Shown: in pieces, positions 6,630-13,571 of the stretch | Layout of the letters: each line of letters starts with the position of its first letter | Numbering within the stretch: position 1 is the stretch's first letter | Source: Bacilli bacterium | GTDB taxonomy: Bacteria > Bacillota_I > Bacilli_A > RFN20 > CAG-826 | NCBI GenBank assembly: GCA_024413875.1 | Contig: JAKSVY010000040.1 | Coordinates: 1 to 13,957, forward strand | Direction of reading: 5' to 3' | DNA: 13,957 bases | Translations under genes and position numbers: made by a program | The notes under the pieces: generated by a model | Told to the model about the DNA's origin: nothing | What the model saw: the letters and a program-made list of their open reading frames with translations, nothing else | Databases searched by the model: none

Positions 6630-9600
6630 ATGAGTGAAAGAATTTTAAACGGAAAACAATACTTTAGAACAGTTGTGTCTCCAAAATTAGGTTTCCTAAA
6701 AGATAGACACTCCTTCTTTTGGTATGTCATGACTTTAATTGGTTGTGCGTTTTTATTCTTTGGCTTTGCTTTGGTTACTCAAAAATTTACAACTCCATAT
6801 TCTGGAGACTACTCTCAACAAGGTATTCCATTCGCCTATAACTTCTATGATACATGGTGGTTATTCTTTAAGACTGGTAAGTTTCCAATGTATGACTTTA
6901 ACGTTATGCTTGGTGCGGATAACATTATGGCGAATACCTTCTATGGGCTTTTCTCACCATTTGTTTTCCCAATCCTTTTCTTCCCAAGATCTTGGATTCC
7001 TCAAATGACCGCGATGATGGAAATCGCGCGTTTAGTAGTAGGGGGACTATTCTTTAGAAAATACCTTAAATACTTAGGTGTTTCTGAATCTACATCACGC
7101 ATTTTCTCAATTGCATATGCATTTACTGGTTGGACTGCTTATATTCTTTGGTTTAATAGTTTTTATGAAGTCGCAACTTTCTTCCCAATGGTGTTATGGG
7201 GAATTGAAAGATGTATTAAAGAACGTAAGATTGATATCCTTTCTGGTGGATTATTCTTACTTGGTATATGTAACTACTTCTTCTTTATCACCGCTGGTGT
7301 ATTTGGGGTAGCGTATGCTTTATTTAGATTCTTTCAAACAGTTAAAGAAAGAACAACAAAACAAAATCTTGCAGTAATGGGACTTGGTGTCCTAGGTTTT
7401 GCGGTTGGTTTTGGAATGACCGCAGTTGTTTGTTTGCCTGCTATTTTATCTTCATTTGGTATGGCAAGAGCGGAAGCTTCTACATACTTAATAGATTTAA
7501 AGATTGCTCTTACATCACATAAATGGAAAGAAGCATATAACTTAATTTTTAAAACTTGGCATAACCCGGGTGTAGACACTACTGAAAGAGTGTGGGCGGC
7601 ATTTTATCCACTTGCATCTTTCTTCTTTCCAAATGCTTCATGTCGATTTGTTAATATATTCTCAACCAACTTTGATAACTACCAACAATCTATTTTCTTA
7701 TACACTCCAATGATGATTATGTTCTTTGCATCAATCTATCGTTCATTTGTTAATAAGAAAGTATCTCATTTTATTGCTATTGCAATGGTGACAGCATGTT
7801 TATTTATTCCATTCTTCTATCAACTTTGTGGAGCTTTCTCTATTGGTTATGGTAGATGGGAAATTGTTGTTCCTTTGGTTGCCTTAGCGTATATTGCTCT
7901 TAACTATGATCATAGAGATGAAATACCTAGAAACGCGATTATTGTTTCAGGTGTTATCTGTTTACTTGAAATGTTTATGTTAATTCTTGTTGCAGACCGT
8001 ATGTCTAAACAATATGACCAACTTAGTGATAACGGGGCTATTTACGCTCTTGTAATCTACGAAATGATTATGTGTGTTGGCACAACTGGTGTCTTAACAG
8101 GATTCTGGAAAAAGAAATACTTAAACACAATTATTACAGGTGCGCTTGCAACCGAAATAGCGGTTATGGGTACTGTTATTGCAAACGTTCACTCATTACT
8201 TAATTACGATACTCAAGTTGCGGGTGGATATATTAACGTTCCAACTGAAACAGAGATTATTAAAGATATTAATAAAAAAGATGATTCATATTTTAGACTC
8301 CAAAACACAAGAGCCTATGAATCAAACGACAACCTTGCAATGGTGGAAGGATATAACGGAGTGTCAACATTCCACTCTTTCTACAACACTGAAATCAACG
8401 ATTTCTGCATCATGTCTCAAGTTATGAAGTCAAATAATACATGGACAGGTTCAGACTTCTTAAAACGCGCGAATTTAGAGGAATTCTTAGGTATTAAGTA
8501 TTATGTTTCTAAAGAAAGCGAAACAACTTATAACTATGGAAGTCAAAAAGTAGTGTTCAATCACAATATCCCACTTCAATATGAACGTATTGATGATCCA
8601 AATGACGAAGATGGATATCGTGTTTATAAAAACAAATATCAAATCAACTTCGCAACTTCATATGACACTGTATATATGAAAAACGAATGTTCATCATCTT
8701 ATTACAATAACTTCTACACAGGCTATCAAAGCGATGTTATTAGAAATGAAGAAGCATATTTTAAAGGTGTTATTTTAAATAACGATGATGCTTTAGAAGT
8801 AACTGCATCTTCATCAGACTTTACTTCAGTAAGAAGCGCTCCTAGTAGAGAAGCTAAAAAGTTATCTACAACATTTACAATGTATTATTCAGATAGAAAC
8901 TTTGATCCTAAAAATCCATATAGAGATATAGTTCCTGAAAACAAACTTTCATCAAGTGCAAAAATTGAAGAAAGCAAAGTTAAGAACCTTCAACTTGTTA
9001 TTGATTGTCCGTCTTTAGGTGGATTCCCTGAATCACCTGATGGTATTTACTATATGATTGATTATCCAGTTAGATCATATTGGTATAACTATAACTCAAC
9101 AGTATTTGCAGTATGCAAAGACTCAGAAGGTAATCCATATGTTGAAACATTTGATAGCTATCGTTATAACTCAAGAGACGCTGGTGGAGCAATCAGAGGA
9201 TTAAGCGTTAAACCAAAGATTGATAAAATCATCATTTGCCCTAATGGAACTTATTATCGTAACTATGTTAATGTCTATTATGAAAATTACACCGATGTAT
9301 TTAATAGATATCAAACATCTATTGATAATGGAGTAAGTAATGTTAAGTGTGATGTTAATAGTTTTGAATTTGATTCAAATTATTTAACTAATAGATTTGT
9401 TTGTACTCAAATTGCCTACACTAAAGGATGGTCAGTTAAGGCTATTGATGAAAGTGGTGTTGAGACCGAACTTAAAACGTACAACGCTCAAGGTGGCTTT
9501 GTTGGCTTTGTTGCGCCAAAAGGTAATGTTCATTATGTAATGTCATATATGACACCATATTTTAAAGTGGGTGCTATTATATCTATAACATCTTTCGTAT

Positions 9601-9674
9601 TAGCAACGGGTACATCTTTTGGATTATATTTCTTAACTAGAAAAACAAACAAGAAAGAGAAATCCCATGAATAA
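6630..9674 (+). CDS. yfhO: YfhO-family membrane protein (GT-C-like)
   Basis: This 1014-residue protein has a first helix at about 29-50 and then many membrane segments to about residue 525. A large extracytoplasmic domain (about 525-975) follows, then one last helix (about 979-1003) and a short charged tail. The first loop contains SGDYSQQGIPFAYNFYD (58-74), matching the conserved loop of YfhO proteins where GT-C enzymes carry a catalytic acidic residue (candidate D60). The region NSFYEVATFFPMVLWGIER (176-194) also fits the family. In Bacillus and Listeria, YfhO-like proteins take part in glycosylating envelope polymers from lipid-linked sugars. The acceptor here is unknown, and no CsbB- or GtcA-like partner is in the window. 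The ATG is 2 nt after the pseudouridine synthase stop with no ribosome site at normal distance. The 3' end overlaps the next gene by 8 nt. Confidence 0.85.
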   Translation: MSERILNGKQYFRTVVSPKLGFLKDRHSFFWYVMTLIGCAFLFFGFALVTQKFTTPYSGDYSQQGIPFAYNFYDTWWLFFKTGKFPMYDFNVMLGADNIMANTFYGLFSPFVFPILFFPRSWIPQMTAMMEIARLVVGGLFFRKYLKYLGVSESTSRIFSIAYAFTGWTAYILWFNSFYEVATFFPMVLWGIERCIKERKIDILSGGLFLLGICNYFFFITAGVFGVAYALFRFFQTVKERTTKQNLAVMGLGVLGFAVGFGMTAVVCLPAILSSFGMARAEASTYLIDLKIALTSHKWKEAYNLIFKTWHNPGVDTTERVWAAFYPLASFFFPNASCRFVNIFSTNFDNYQQSIFLYTPMMIMFFASIYRSFVNKKVSHFIAIAMVTACLFIPFFYQLCGAFSIGYGRWEIVVPLVALAYIALNYDHRDEIPRNAIIVSGVICLLEMFMLILVADRMSKQYDQLSDNGAIYALVIYEMIMCVGTTGVLTGFWKKKYLNTIITGALATEIAVMGTVIANVHSLLNYDTQVAGGYINVPTETEIIKDINKKDDSYFRLQNTRAYESNDNLAMVEGYNGVSTFHSFYNTEINDFCIMSQVMKSNNTWTGSDFLKRANLEEFLGIKYYVSKESETTYNYGSQKVVFNHNIPLQYERIDDPNDEDGYRVYKNKYQINFATSYDTVYMKNECSSSYYNNFYTGYQSDVIRNEEAYFKGVILNNDDALEVTASSSDFTSVRSAPSREAKKLSTTFTMYYSDRNFDPKNPYRDIVPENKLSSSAKIEESKVKNLQLVIDCPSLGGFPESPDGIYYMIDYPVRSYWYNYNSTVFAVCKDSEGNPYVETFDSYRYNSRDAGGAIRGLSVKPKIDKIIICPNGTYYRNYVNVYYENYTDVFNRYQTSIDNGVSNVKCDVNSFEFDSNYLTNRFVCTQIAYTKGWSVKAIDESGVETELKTYNAQGGFVGFVAPKGNVHYVMSYMTPYFKVGAIISITSFVLATGTSFGLYFLTRKTNKKEKSHE

Positions 9675-10371
9675 GGCTAAAAAGAATTTTCCTATCATTC
9701 TTTTACTTACCGTAGTCTTTTCTTCAATGCCTTTTAAAGGTGTAAAAAGTGTTAATACAGCCAACAATATTACAGTTAATGAAGTATCAACTTCAAAAGA
9801 CTCAATTAAGCCTTATTTACTTTTATCAAAAGTAGATGAATTTATTTCATCAGTTGATAGTATCGGAGTTATCAATAAATCAACTTATAAAGAAGCATCT
9901 GGTTTAGCAAATAATTGTCTATCAATATATAACGAATTAAGTAGTGAAGAGAAAGTCCTAGATAACGTTATTTCTAGTAAAACAAAATTAGATAACATTC
10001 TCGCTTTAATCTTAGAATATCAACACATTGAAGACTTTGTTTCAACTCTTCATATGGATGAAAATGAACCAGGACAATGTAATGATTATTATGGTGATGC
10101 AAAATCATCATACTTATCATTAACCGATTCAGAAAAAGGAATTCTTCAAGGTGGAGAATACACAGAAGAGTGGTCAAGATTCCATGCGTGGATAATCGCT
10201 AATGGTGAGGTATTCATTCATGGTGGAATTGGTAAAAACTCAAGTACCCATCAAGGACTACTTAATGCGATGTATGGTGATAATTTTGAGATAATTATCC
10301 TACTTCTTGCGTTTGTTTCGGTGGTGGGAATATTAACAACAGTCTTAGTTGTAATCAAAAAGAAGCGATAA
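9667..10371 (+). CDS. Small membrane-anchored extracellular protein, unknown function
   Basis: I do not recognise a characterised family. The 234-residue protein has a positively charged N-terminus and hydrophobic segment (residues 8-20) typical of a signal peptide. The middle is polar (about 30-205), and a C-terminal helix (208-230) ends in KKKR. It should sit on the outer face of the membrane with a C-terminal anchor. There is no LPxTG motif or lipobox. Two segments share a Y-x-x-L-[ST]-x-x-E-K-x-x-L pattern: YNELSSEEKVL (88-98) and YLSLTDSEKGIL (149-160). This pattern is common in helical repeats of Gram-positive surface proteins. The ATG overlaps the YfhO gene by 8 nt, with AAAGAGA just upstream, so the two are co-translated. 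A partner role with the YfhO ectodomain is inference from this overlap. It is the last gene of the operon; a strong terminator follows immediately. Confidence 0.75.
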   Translation: MNKAKKNFPIILLLTVVFSSMPFKGVKSVNTANNITVNEVSTSKDSIKPYLLLSKVDEFISSVDSIGVINKSTYKEASGLANNCLSIYNELSSEEKVLDNVISSKTKLDNILALILEYQHIEDFVSTLHMDENEPGQCNDYYGDAKSSYLSLTDSEKGILQGGEYTEEWSRFHAWIIANGEVFIHGGIGKNSSTHQGLLNAMYGDNFEIIILLLAFVSVVGILTTVLVVIKKKR

Positions 10372-10409
10372 AAAAACGTTTGGCAATTAATTCATAACCA
10401 AACGTTTTT
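10372..10409. terminator. Strong bidirectional terminator between convergent genes
   Basis: AAAAACGTTTGG (10372-10383) pairs perfectly with CCAAACGTTTTT (10398-10409) around a 14-nt loop. T-runs are present for both strands. It starts right after the stop of the last plus-strand operon gene and ends 7 nt from the stop of the minus-strand GH130 gene, so it serves both. Confidence 0.92.
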
Positions 10410-10416
10410 ATTTGCC

Positions 10417-11418
10417 TTATTTTTTGTTGTAATTATCGTGTTTTTTAACAAAGTCAATGACGCGATCAACAGTAGTGAATGCAACTGAAGTATATGTGTC
10501 AGCACATCCATAATAAATTGCAAGTCTACCAGTTGCTTGGTCTGCAACAACTGCGGTTGGGAAGACAACGTTAGGAACGAATCCAGATACTTCATAGTCT
10601 TCACATGGTTCTAATAAGTAATCTTCTGAACGATAGAGAATCTTTGTTGGATCATCTCTATCAAGAAGCATAGCACCAGCACAATAAACATAGCCTGAAC
10701 ATGTAAGGGTAACACCGTGCATGAACATTAACCAACCTTCATCAGTTTCAATTGGAGCAGGTCCGCCACCAATCTTAAGCATACACCAGTTAGCGAATCC
10801 CTTAGCTTGAAGTAATCTGTGCTTACCCCAGAATTCAAGATCCTTTGAGAATGATAAATAAATATCACCAAATGGAGTGTGCCCAATATCGGAAGGACGA
10901 GAAATCATAACATATTGTCCGTTGATTTTACGTGGGAATAAGACACCATTTCTATTGCTTGGTAAGAATGGATTGTCATATTTATAGAACTTCTTGAAGT
11001 CTTTTGTTCTTGCGATACCAAGTGATGGTCCACAACCAACTTCATCACACCAAACTACATAATATTCATCTTCAATCTTAATAACGCGTGGATCATAACC
11101 CCAAAGTGTATCTGGAATTGGGTTGCCGTTTTGATCAAGGAAGTGGATTCTTTCTTTTTCGAGTTCGATGTTGTAACCATCTTTTGAGTGTCCTACATAT
11201 AGATGTAATTGACCATTTGTTTGGTCACATCTGAATACGCCAATAAATTCACCATTAAATGGAACGAGTGCAGAGTTAAAAATTCTATTTACACCTTCGC
11301 ATGGATTTCTTTTTGTGATTGGGTTTTGTGAGTAACGCCAAATAGGAAGTCTATATCCTTCTGGACATTCTTCCCAAGCCATATTTGGGACATTTTCACC
11401 ATTAATAATTTTAGCCAT
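10417..11418 (-). CDS. GH130 beta-mannoside phosphorylase
   Basis: This 333-residue cytoplasmic protein is a five-bladed beta-propeller glycoside phosphorylase of family GH130. These enzymes split beta-mannosides with phosphate to give mannose 1-phosphate. Family blocks appear in order: PIWRYSQNPI (25-34), IFNSALVPFNGEFIGVFR (46-63) and GYDPRV (107-112) with the expected general acid D109. RNGVLFPRK (156-164) and SRPSDIGHTPFGDI (173-186) follow, then KIGGGPAPIET (215-225), MHGV (233-236) and PNVVFPTAV (282-290). Length and N-terminus fit the GH130_2 group better than the longer mannosylglucose phosphorylases. GH130_2 includes enzymes acting on beta-1,4-mannooligosaccharides and on mannosyl-N-acetylglucosamine; sequence alone does not choose between them. 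AAGGAG (complement of 11427-11432) sits 8 nt before the ATG. It is transcribed divergently from an ABC sugar importer, a likely source of its substrate. No other mannan-degrading gene is visible here. Confidence 0.92.
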   Translation of the reverse strand: MAKIINGENVPNMAWEECPEGYRLPIWRYSQNPITKRNPCEGVNRIFNSALVPFNGEFIGVFRCDQTNGQLHLYVGHSKDGYNIELEKERIHFLDQNGNPIPDTLWGYDPRVIKIEDEYYVVWCDEVGCGPSLGIARTKDFKKFYKYDNPFLPSNRNGVLFPRKINGQYVMISRPSDIGHTPFGDIYLSFSKDLEFWGKHRLLQAKGFANWCMLKIGGGPAPIETDEGWLMFMHGVTLTCSGYVYCAGAMLLDRDDPTKILYRSEDYLLEPCEDYEVSGFVPNVVFPTAVVADQATGRLAIYYGCADTYTSVAFTTVDRVIDFVKKHDNYNKK

Positions 11419-11432
11419 ATTAAGCTCTCCTT

Positions 11433-11448
11433 AGTGATTTAAAGCACT
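11433..11448. promoter_or_regulatory. Near-perfect 16-bp palindrome, probable GH130 operator
   Basis: AGTGATTTAAAGCACT is symmetric around TTTAAA except for one base pair. It lies between the putative GH130 -10 element and the AAGGAG ribosome site, just after the expected start of transcription. That is a standard place for a repressor site. As RNA it could also form a weak stem beside the ribosome site. Confidence 0.45.
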
Positions 11449-11460
11449 TTTAATAGTTTA

Positions 11461-11469
11461 ATTATATCA
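11461..11469 (-). promoter_or_regulatory. Extended -10 promoter of GH130
   Basis: The minus strand reads TGATATAAT: a perfect TATAAT with a TGn extension. No good -35 hexamer is found at 16-18 nt. The start is expected near 11454, giving a leader of about 36 nt that contains the palindrome at 11433-11448. Confidence 0.6.
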
Positions 11470-11857
11470 AAAAGAAAATAGTAAAAATGCAGTTTTATAC
11501 TGATTTGTGAATTTTGGTTATTTGCGACATTTTTTTGGTAAATTATTCAATATTTATTCATCAAAAATACCCGCAAATAATCCGCTATTTTTGTAATGAA
11601 TTTTGTAAATTTTACTATTAGTAATTTTTGTGTTTTTCATGTGTTGTGTTACAAAAATTATGAGTTCGTAATCAATTGTAAGATATTTTGAAAATTATTC
11701 GAAAAATAACCAAAAGTTGTATTTTTACTTTTCCAAAAACACAACATTTAATACTCTTGGTGGTTAAAAAGTGTATGTTTTTCATACTTTTTTCAATCAA
11801 CTCTATGTAAAAAAGTCTATTTTTAACCATTTTATATAGTTTTTTCAAATTCCTATA
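11470..11857. other. AT-rich divergent control region with inverted repeats
   Basis: No plausible gene is seen in this 388-nt stretch; open frames here are short, AT-driven and lack ribosome sites. It contains several inverted repeats. TTTTGGTTATTT (11512-11523) pairs with AAATAACCAAAA (11704-11715). TTATTTGCG (11518-11526) pairs with CGCAAATAA (11572-11580). TGTTGTGTT (11642-11650) pairs with AACACAACA (11738-11746). TGGTTAAAAA (11761-11770) pairs with TTTTTAACCA (11820-11829). The hexamer TGGTTA occurs four times in alternating orientation (11515, 11707, 11761, 11824). These may be regulator half-sites between the GH130 gene and the sugar importer. AT-richness makes some matches expected by chance. 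Confidence 0.4.
11766..11793 (+). other. Hairpin with T-run and a competing pairing partner
   Basis: GTATG (11773-11777) and CATAC (11783-11787) pair around TTTTT. The stem extends with A-T pairs into a six-T run ending at 11793. The right arm ACTTTTTT (11786-11793) can instead pair with AAAAAAGT (11809-11816). That makes two mutually exclusive folds, as in attenuators. No promoter was found upstream that would clearly place this in a transcript, so it could equally be a chance A/T feature. Confidence 0.25.
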
Positions 11858-11872
11858 AGTAATGAAATTACT
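11858..11872. promoter_or_regulatory. Inverted repeat upstream of the sugar-binding protein gene
   Basis: AGTAAT (11858-11863) and ATTACT (11867-11872) flank GAA. The site covers roughly the -35 zone of the putative extended -10 promoter at 11885-11893. This fits an operator or activator site for the importer operon. Its sequence differs from the palindrome in front of GH130. Confidence 0.35.
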
Positions 11873-11884
11873 ATACATACTCTG

Positions 11885-11893
11885 TGATAAAAT
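11885..11893 (+). promoter_or_regulatory. Extended -10 promoter of the ABC importer operon
   Basis: TGATAAAAT is a TGn-extended -10, close to TGATATAAT found for the divergent GH130 gene. No good -35 is present. A start near 11900 would give a short leader of about 16 nt that still includes the AAGGAG site. Confidence 0.45.
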
Positions 11894-11902
11894 ATTTTCA
11901 TC

Positions 11903-11908
11903 AAGGAG
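11903..11908 (+). promoter_or_regulatory. Ribosome binding site setting the lipoprotein start
   Basis: AAGGAG lies 7 nt before the ATG at 11916. The open frame extends upstream to an ATG at 11862, but that start has no ribosome site. It would also put 18 residues in front of a perfect lipoprotein signal peptide. The start at 11916 is therefore chosen. Confidence 0.85.
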
Positions 11909-11915
11909 ATTTATT

Positions 11916-13565
11916 ATGAAAAATAAGCACATTATTCATTTATTACCTTTATTAGTAATTCCAGTAATTTCATCAGGATGTACAAAACCTGGTGTAGAAA
12001 AGATTAACACTAACCAAACACAAATCTACGTTAATAACTTCAAACGTGGTTTCGGTGGTGATTGGTTAGCAGATTATAAAACAAAATTCGAAGCTAAGTT
12101 CGCTGACGTAAGTTTTGAAAATGGTAAGAAAGGTGTCCAAGTTATCATTTCTAACTCAGGTGCACCAGCTGACTCAAGAATTTCAAATATCTTATCTGGC
12201 CGTGACGAAGTTTACTTTACAGAACAAACATCATACTTCACATTACTCCAAAACGATGTTGTTTTAGATATTACAAGCATGATGAAAGAAAAGCTCGAAG
12301 GTGAAACTCGCTCAATTGAAGACAAGATGAGTGAAGGTCAAAAGAACTACTTAGACTATAAGGGCAAATACTACGCTATCCCACACTATTCAGGATACTT
12401 TGGTTTAACTTATGATGCTGACTTATTTACAAAGAAGAAATTCTATTTAGCAGCTGAACCAATAGGTACAACTCTTGATGGCAAATTCATCCGTTATGAT
12501 GACGATGAAAGATCAGCAGGTCCTGATGGTGTTAAGGGTACATATGATGATGGACTTCCAGCAACATACGCTGAATTCTATGATCTTTGTGAATACATGA
12601 TTAAGAAAAATTGCACACCTATGATCGCTGATGGTCAAAACGCAGGTGGCTATATTAACCTCTTAGTCAACCAACTCGCTGCTAACAATGAAGGCAGAGA
12701 ACAAATGGAACTTATCTATAGCTGCAACGGCACTATGACAAACTTAGGTACTGTTGATGCTAATGGTAATAAGACAAAATTAGGTCCTAAAACAATTACA
12801 CCTGCTACGGGTTATGAAGCTTATAGAATGCTTGGTAAGTATGATGCTATTAAATGGTATGAAACTTGCTATAACAACAAATATTTCTACAGCAAGATTG
12901 ACTCAAGTGGTTATTCAGCAGGTAACGCTCAAAACGACTTCCTCCGTTCATCAATCACAGGTGCTTCTGATTTAAACCCTGTTGGTATGCTTTCAGAAGG
13001 TAACTGGTGGGTCGCTGAAGCTTCAACATCATTTGATAAATTATCAGATACTTATGGTGAGGAATGGAAATCAGCTAACCGTAACTTACAATTCATGCCA
13101 CTTCCAAAAGCAGAAGCAGGTAATGGAACAAACACAATTTTCGATCACTTATCAGCATTAATGTTTGTTAAAAAGAATGTTGCTGAATGGAAACTCCCAT
13201 TAATTAGTGAATTCGTTAAGTTTGTTAACACAGATGAATCTTTACAAAGTTTCTCTGTTATCACAAACACAATGAAGGCTCTTGACTATGATATCTCTGA
13301 AGAAAATTTAGCTAAGATGACTTCATTTGGTAAGTCTTTATACAACATCCAAAAGACATCAGAAATTGTTTACCCATTCAATAGTTCAGATTATTTCCAA
13401 AATAACTCTACATTCTATAAGTATGGTAACCAATACTATTCAAAAGTTGGTGGTATTAATAACCAATACCTCGCAACTGGTATTAAGAATAAAGCAACTG
13501 CAGAAGAATACTTCGCAGGTATGTATGAATATTACAAGATTGACTGGGCAAACCGTAACCTTTAA
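11916..13565 (+). CDS. ABC transporter sugar-binding lipoprotein
   Basis: This 549-residue extracellular solute-binding protein is anchored by a lipid. The signal peptide ends in a lipobox, ISSGC, with C22 the lipidated cysteine. The mature part has the two-lobe plan of carbohydrate-binding family 1 proteins. GKYYAIPHYSGYFGLTYDADL (150-170) is the typical hinge-proximal block, and a late SEGNWWVAEAS block is also present. An acidic loop DGVKGTYDDG (204-213) resembles a calcium-binding turn and leads into LPATYAEFYDLCEYM, a block common in oligosaccharide-binding members. At about 550 residues it is longer than monosaccharide- or maltose-type binding proteins, which fits larger glycans. The substrate cannot be read directly. 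The divergent GH130 phosphorylase suggests mannose-containing oligosaccharides. The permease gene follows after 6 nt; no ATPase gene is within the window. Confidence 0.9.
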   Translation: MKNKHIIHLLPLLVIPVISSGCTKPGVEKINTNQTQIYVNNFKRGFGGDWLADYKTKFEAKFADVSFENGKKGVQVIISNSGAPADSRISNILSGRDEVYFTEQTSYFTLLQNDVVLDITSMMKEKLEGETRSIEDKMSEGQKNYLDYKGKYYAIPHYSGYFGLTYDADLFTKKKFYLAAEPIGTTLDGKFIRYDDDERSAGPDGVKGTYDDGLPATYAEFYDLCEYMIKKNCTPMIADGQNAGGYINLLVNQLAANNEGREQMELIYSCNGTMTNLGTVDANGNKTKLGPKTITPATGYEAYRMLGKYDAIKWYETCYNNKYFYSKIDSSGYSAGNAQNDFLRSSITGASDLNPVGMLSEGNWWVAEASTSFDKLSDTYGEEWKSANRNLQFMPLPKAEAGNGTNTIFDHLSALMFVKKNVAEWKLPLISEFVKFVNTDESLQSFSVITNTMKALDYDISEENLAKMTSFGKSLYNIQKTSEIVYPFNSSDYFQNNSTFYKYGNQYYSKVGGINNQYLATGIKNKATAEEYFAGMYEYYKIDWANRNL

Positions 13566-13571
13566 TTAATC

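Noticed and set aside
6739..8427. Several 77-89 codon open frames within the YfhO gene on both strands
   Set aside because: They are out-of-frame readings of a long membrane protein; apparent hydrophobicity comes from the same T-rich codons.
9974..10604. Minus-strand open frames of 67-70 codons over the small surface protein and the end of GH130
   Set aside because: One is opposite a gene with signal peptide and anchor; the other is a second frame of GH130. Neither has a ribosome site.
11862..11915. N-terminal extension of the sugar-binding lipoprotein from an upstream ATG
   Set aside because: It has no ribosome site, overlaps the inverted repeat and promoter, and would spoil the lipoprotein signal peptide that begins at 11916 behind a perfect AAGGAG.
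11672..11932. Minus-strand open frame of 86 codons in the GH130-importer gap
   Set aside because: It runs over the importer promoter and its start lies inside the lipoprotein gene. Composition is Lys/Ile/Phe/Asn as expected from random AT-rich DNA, and no ribosome site is present.
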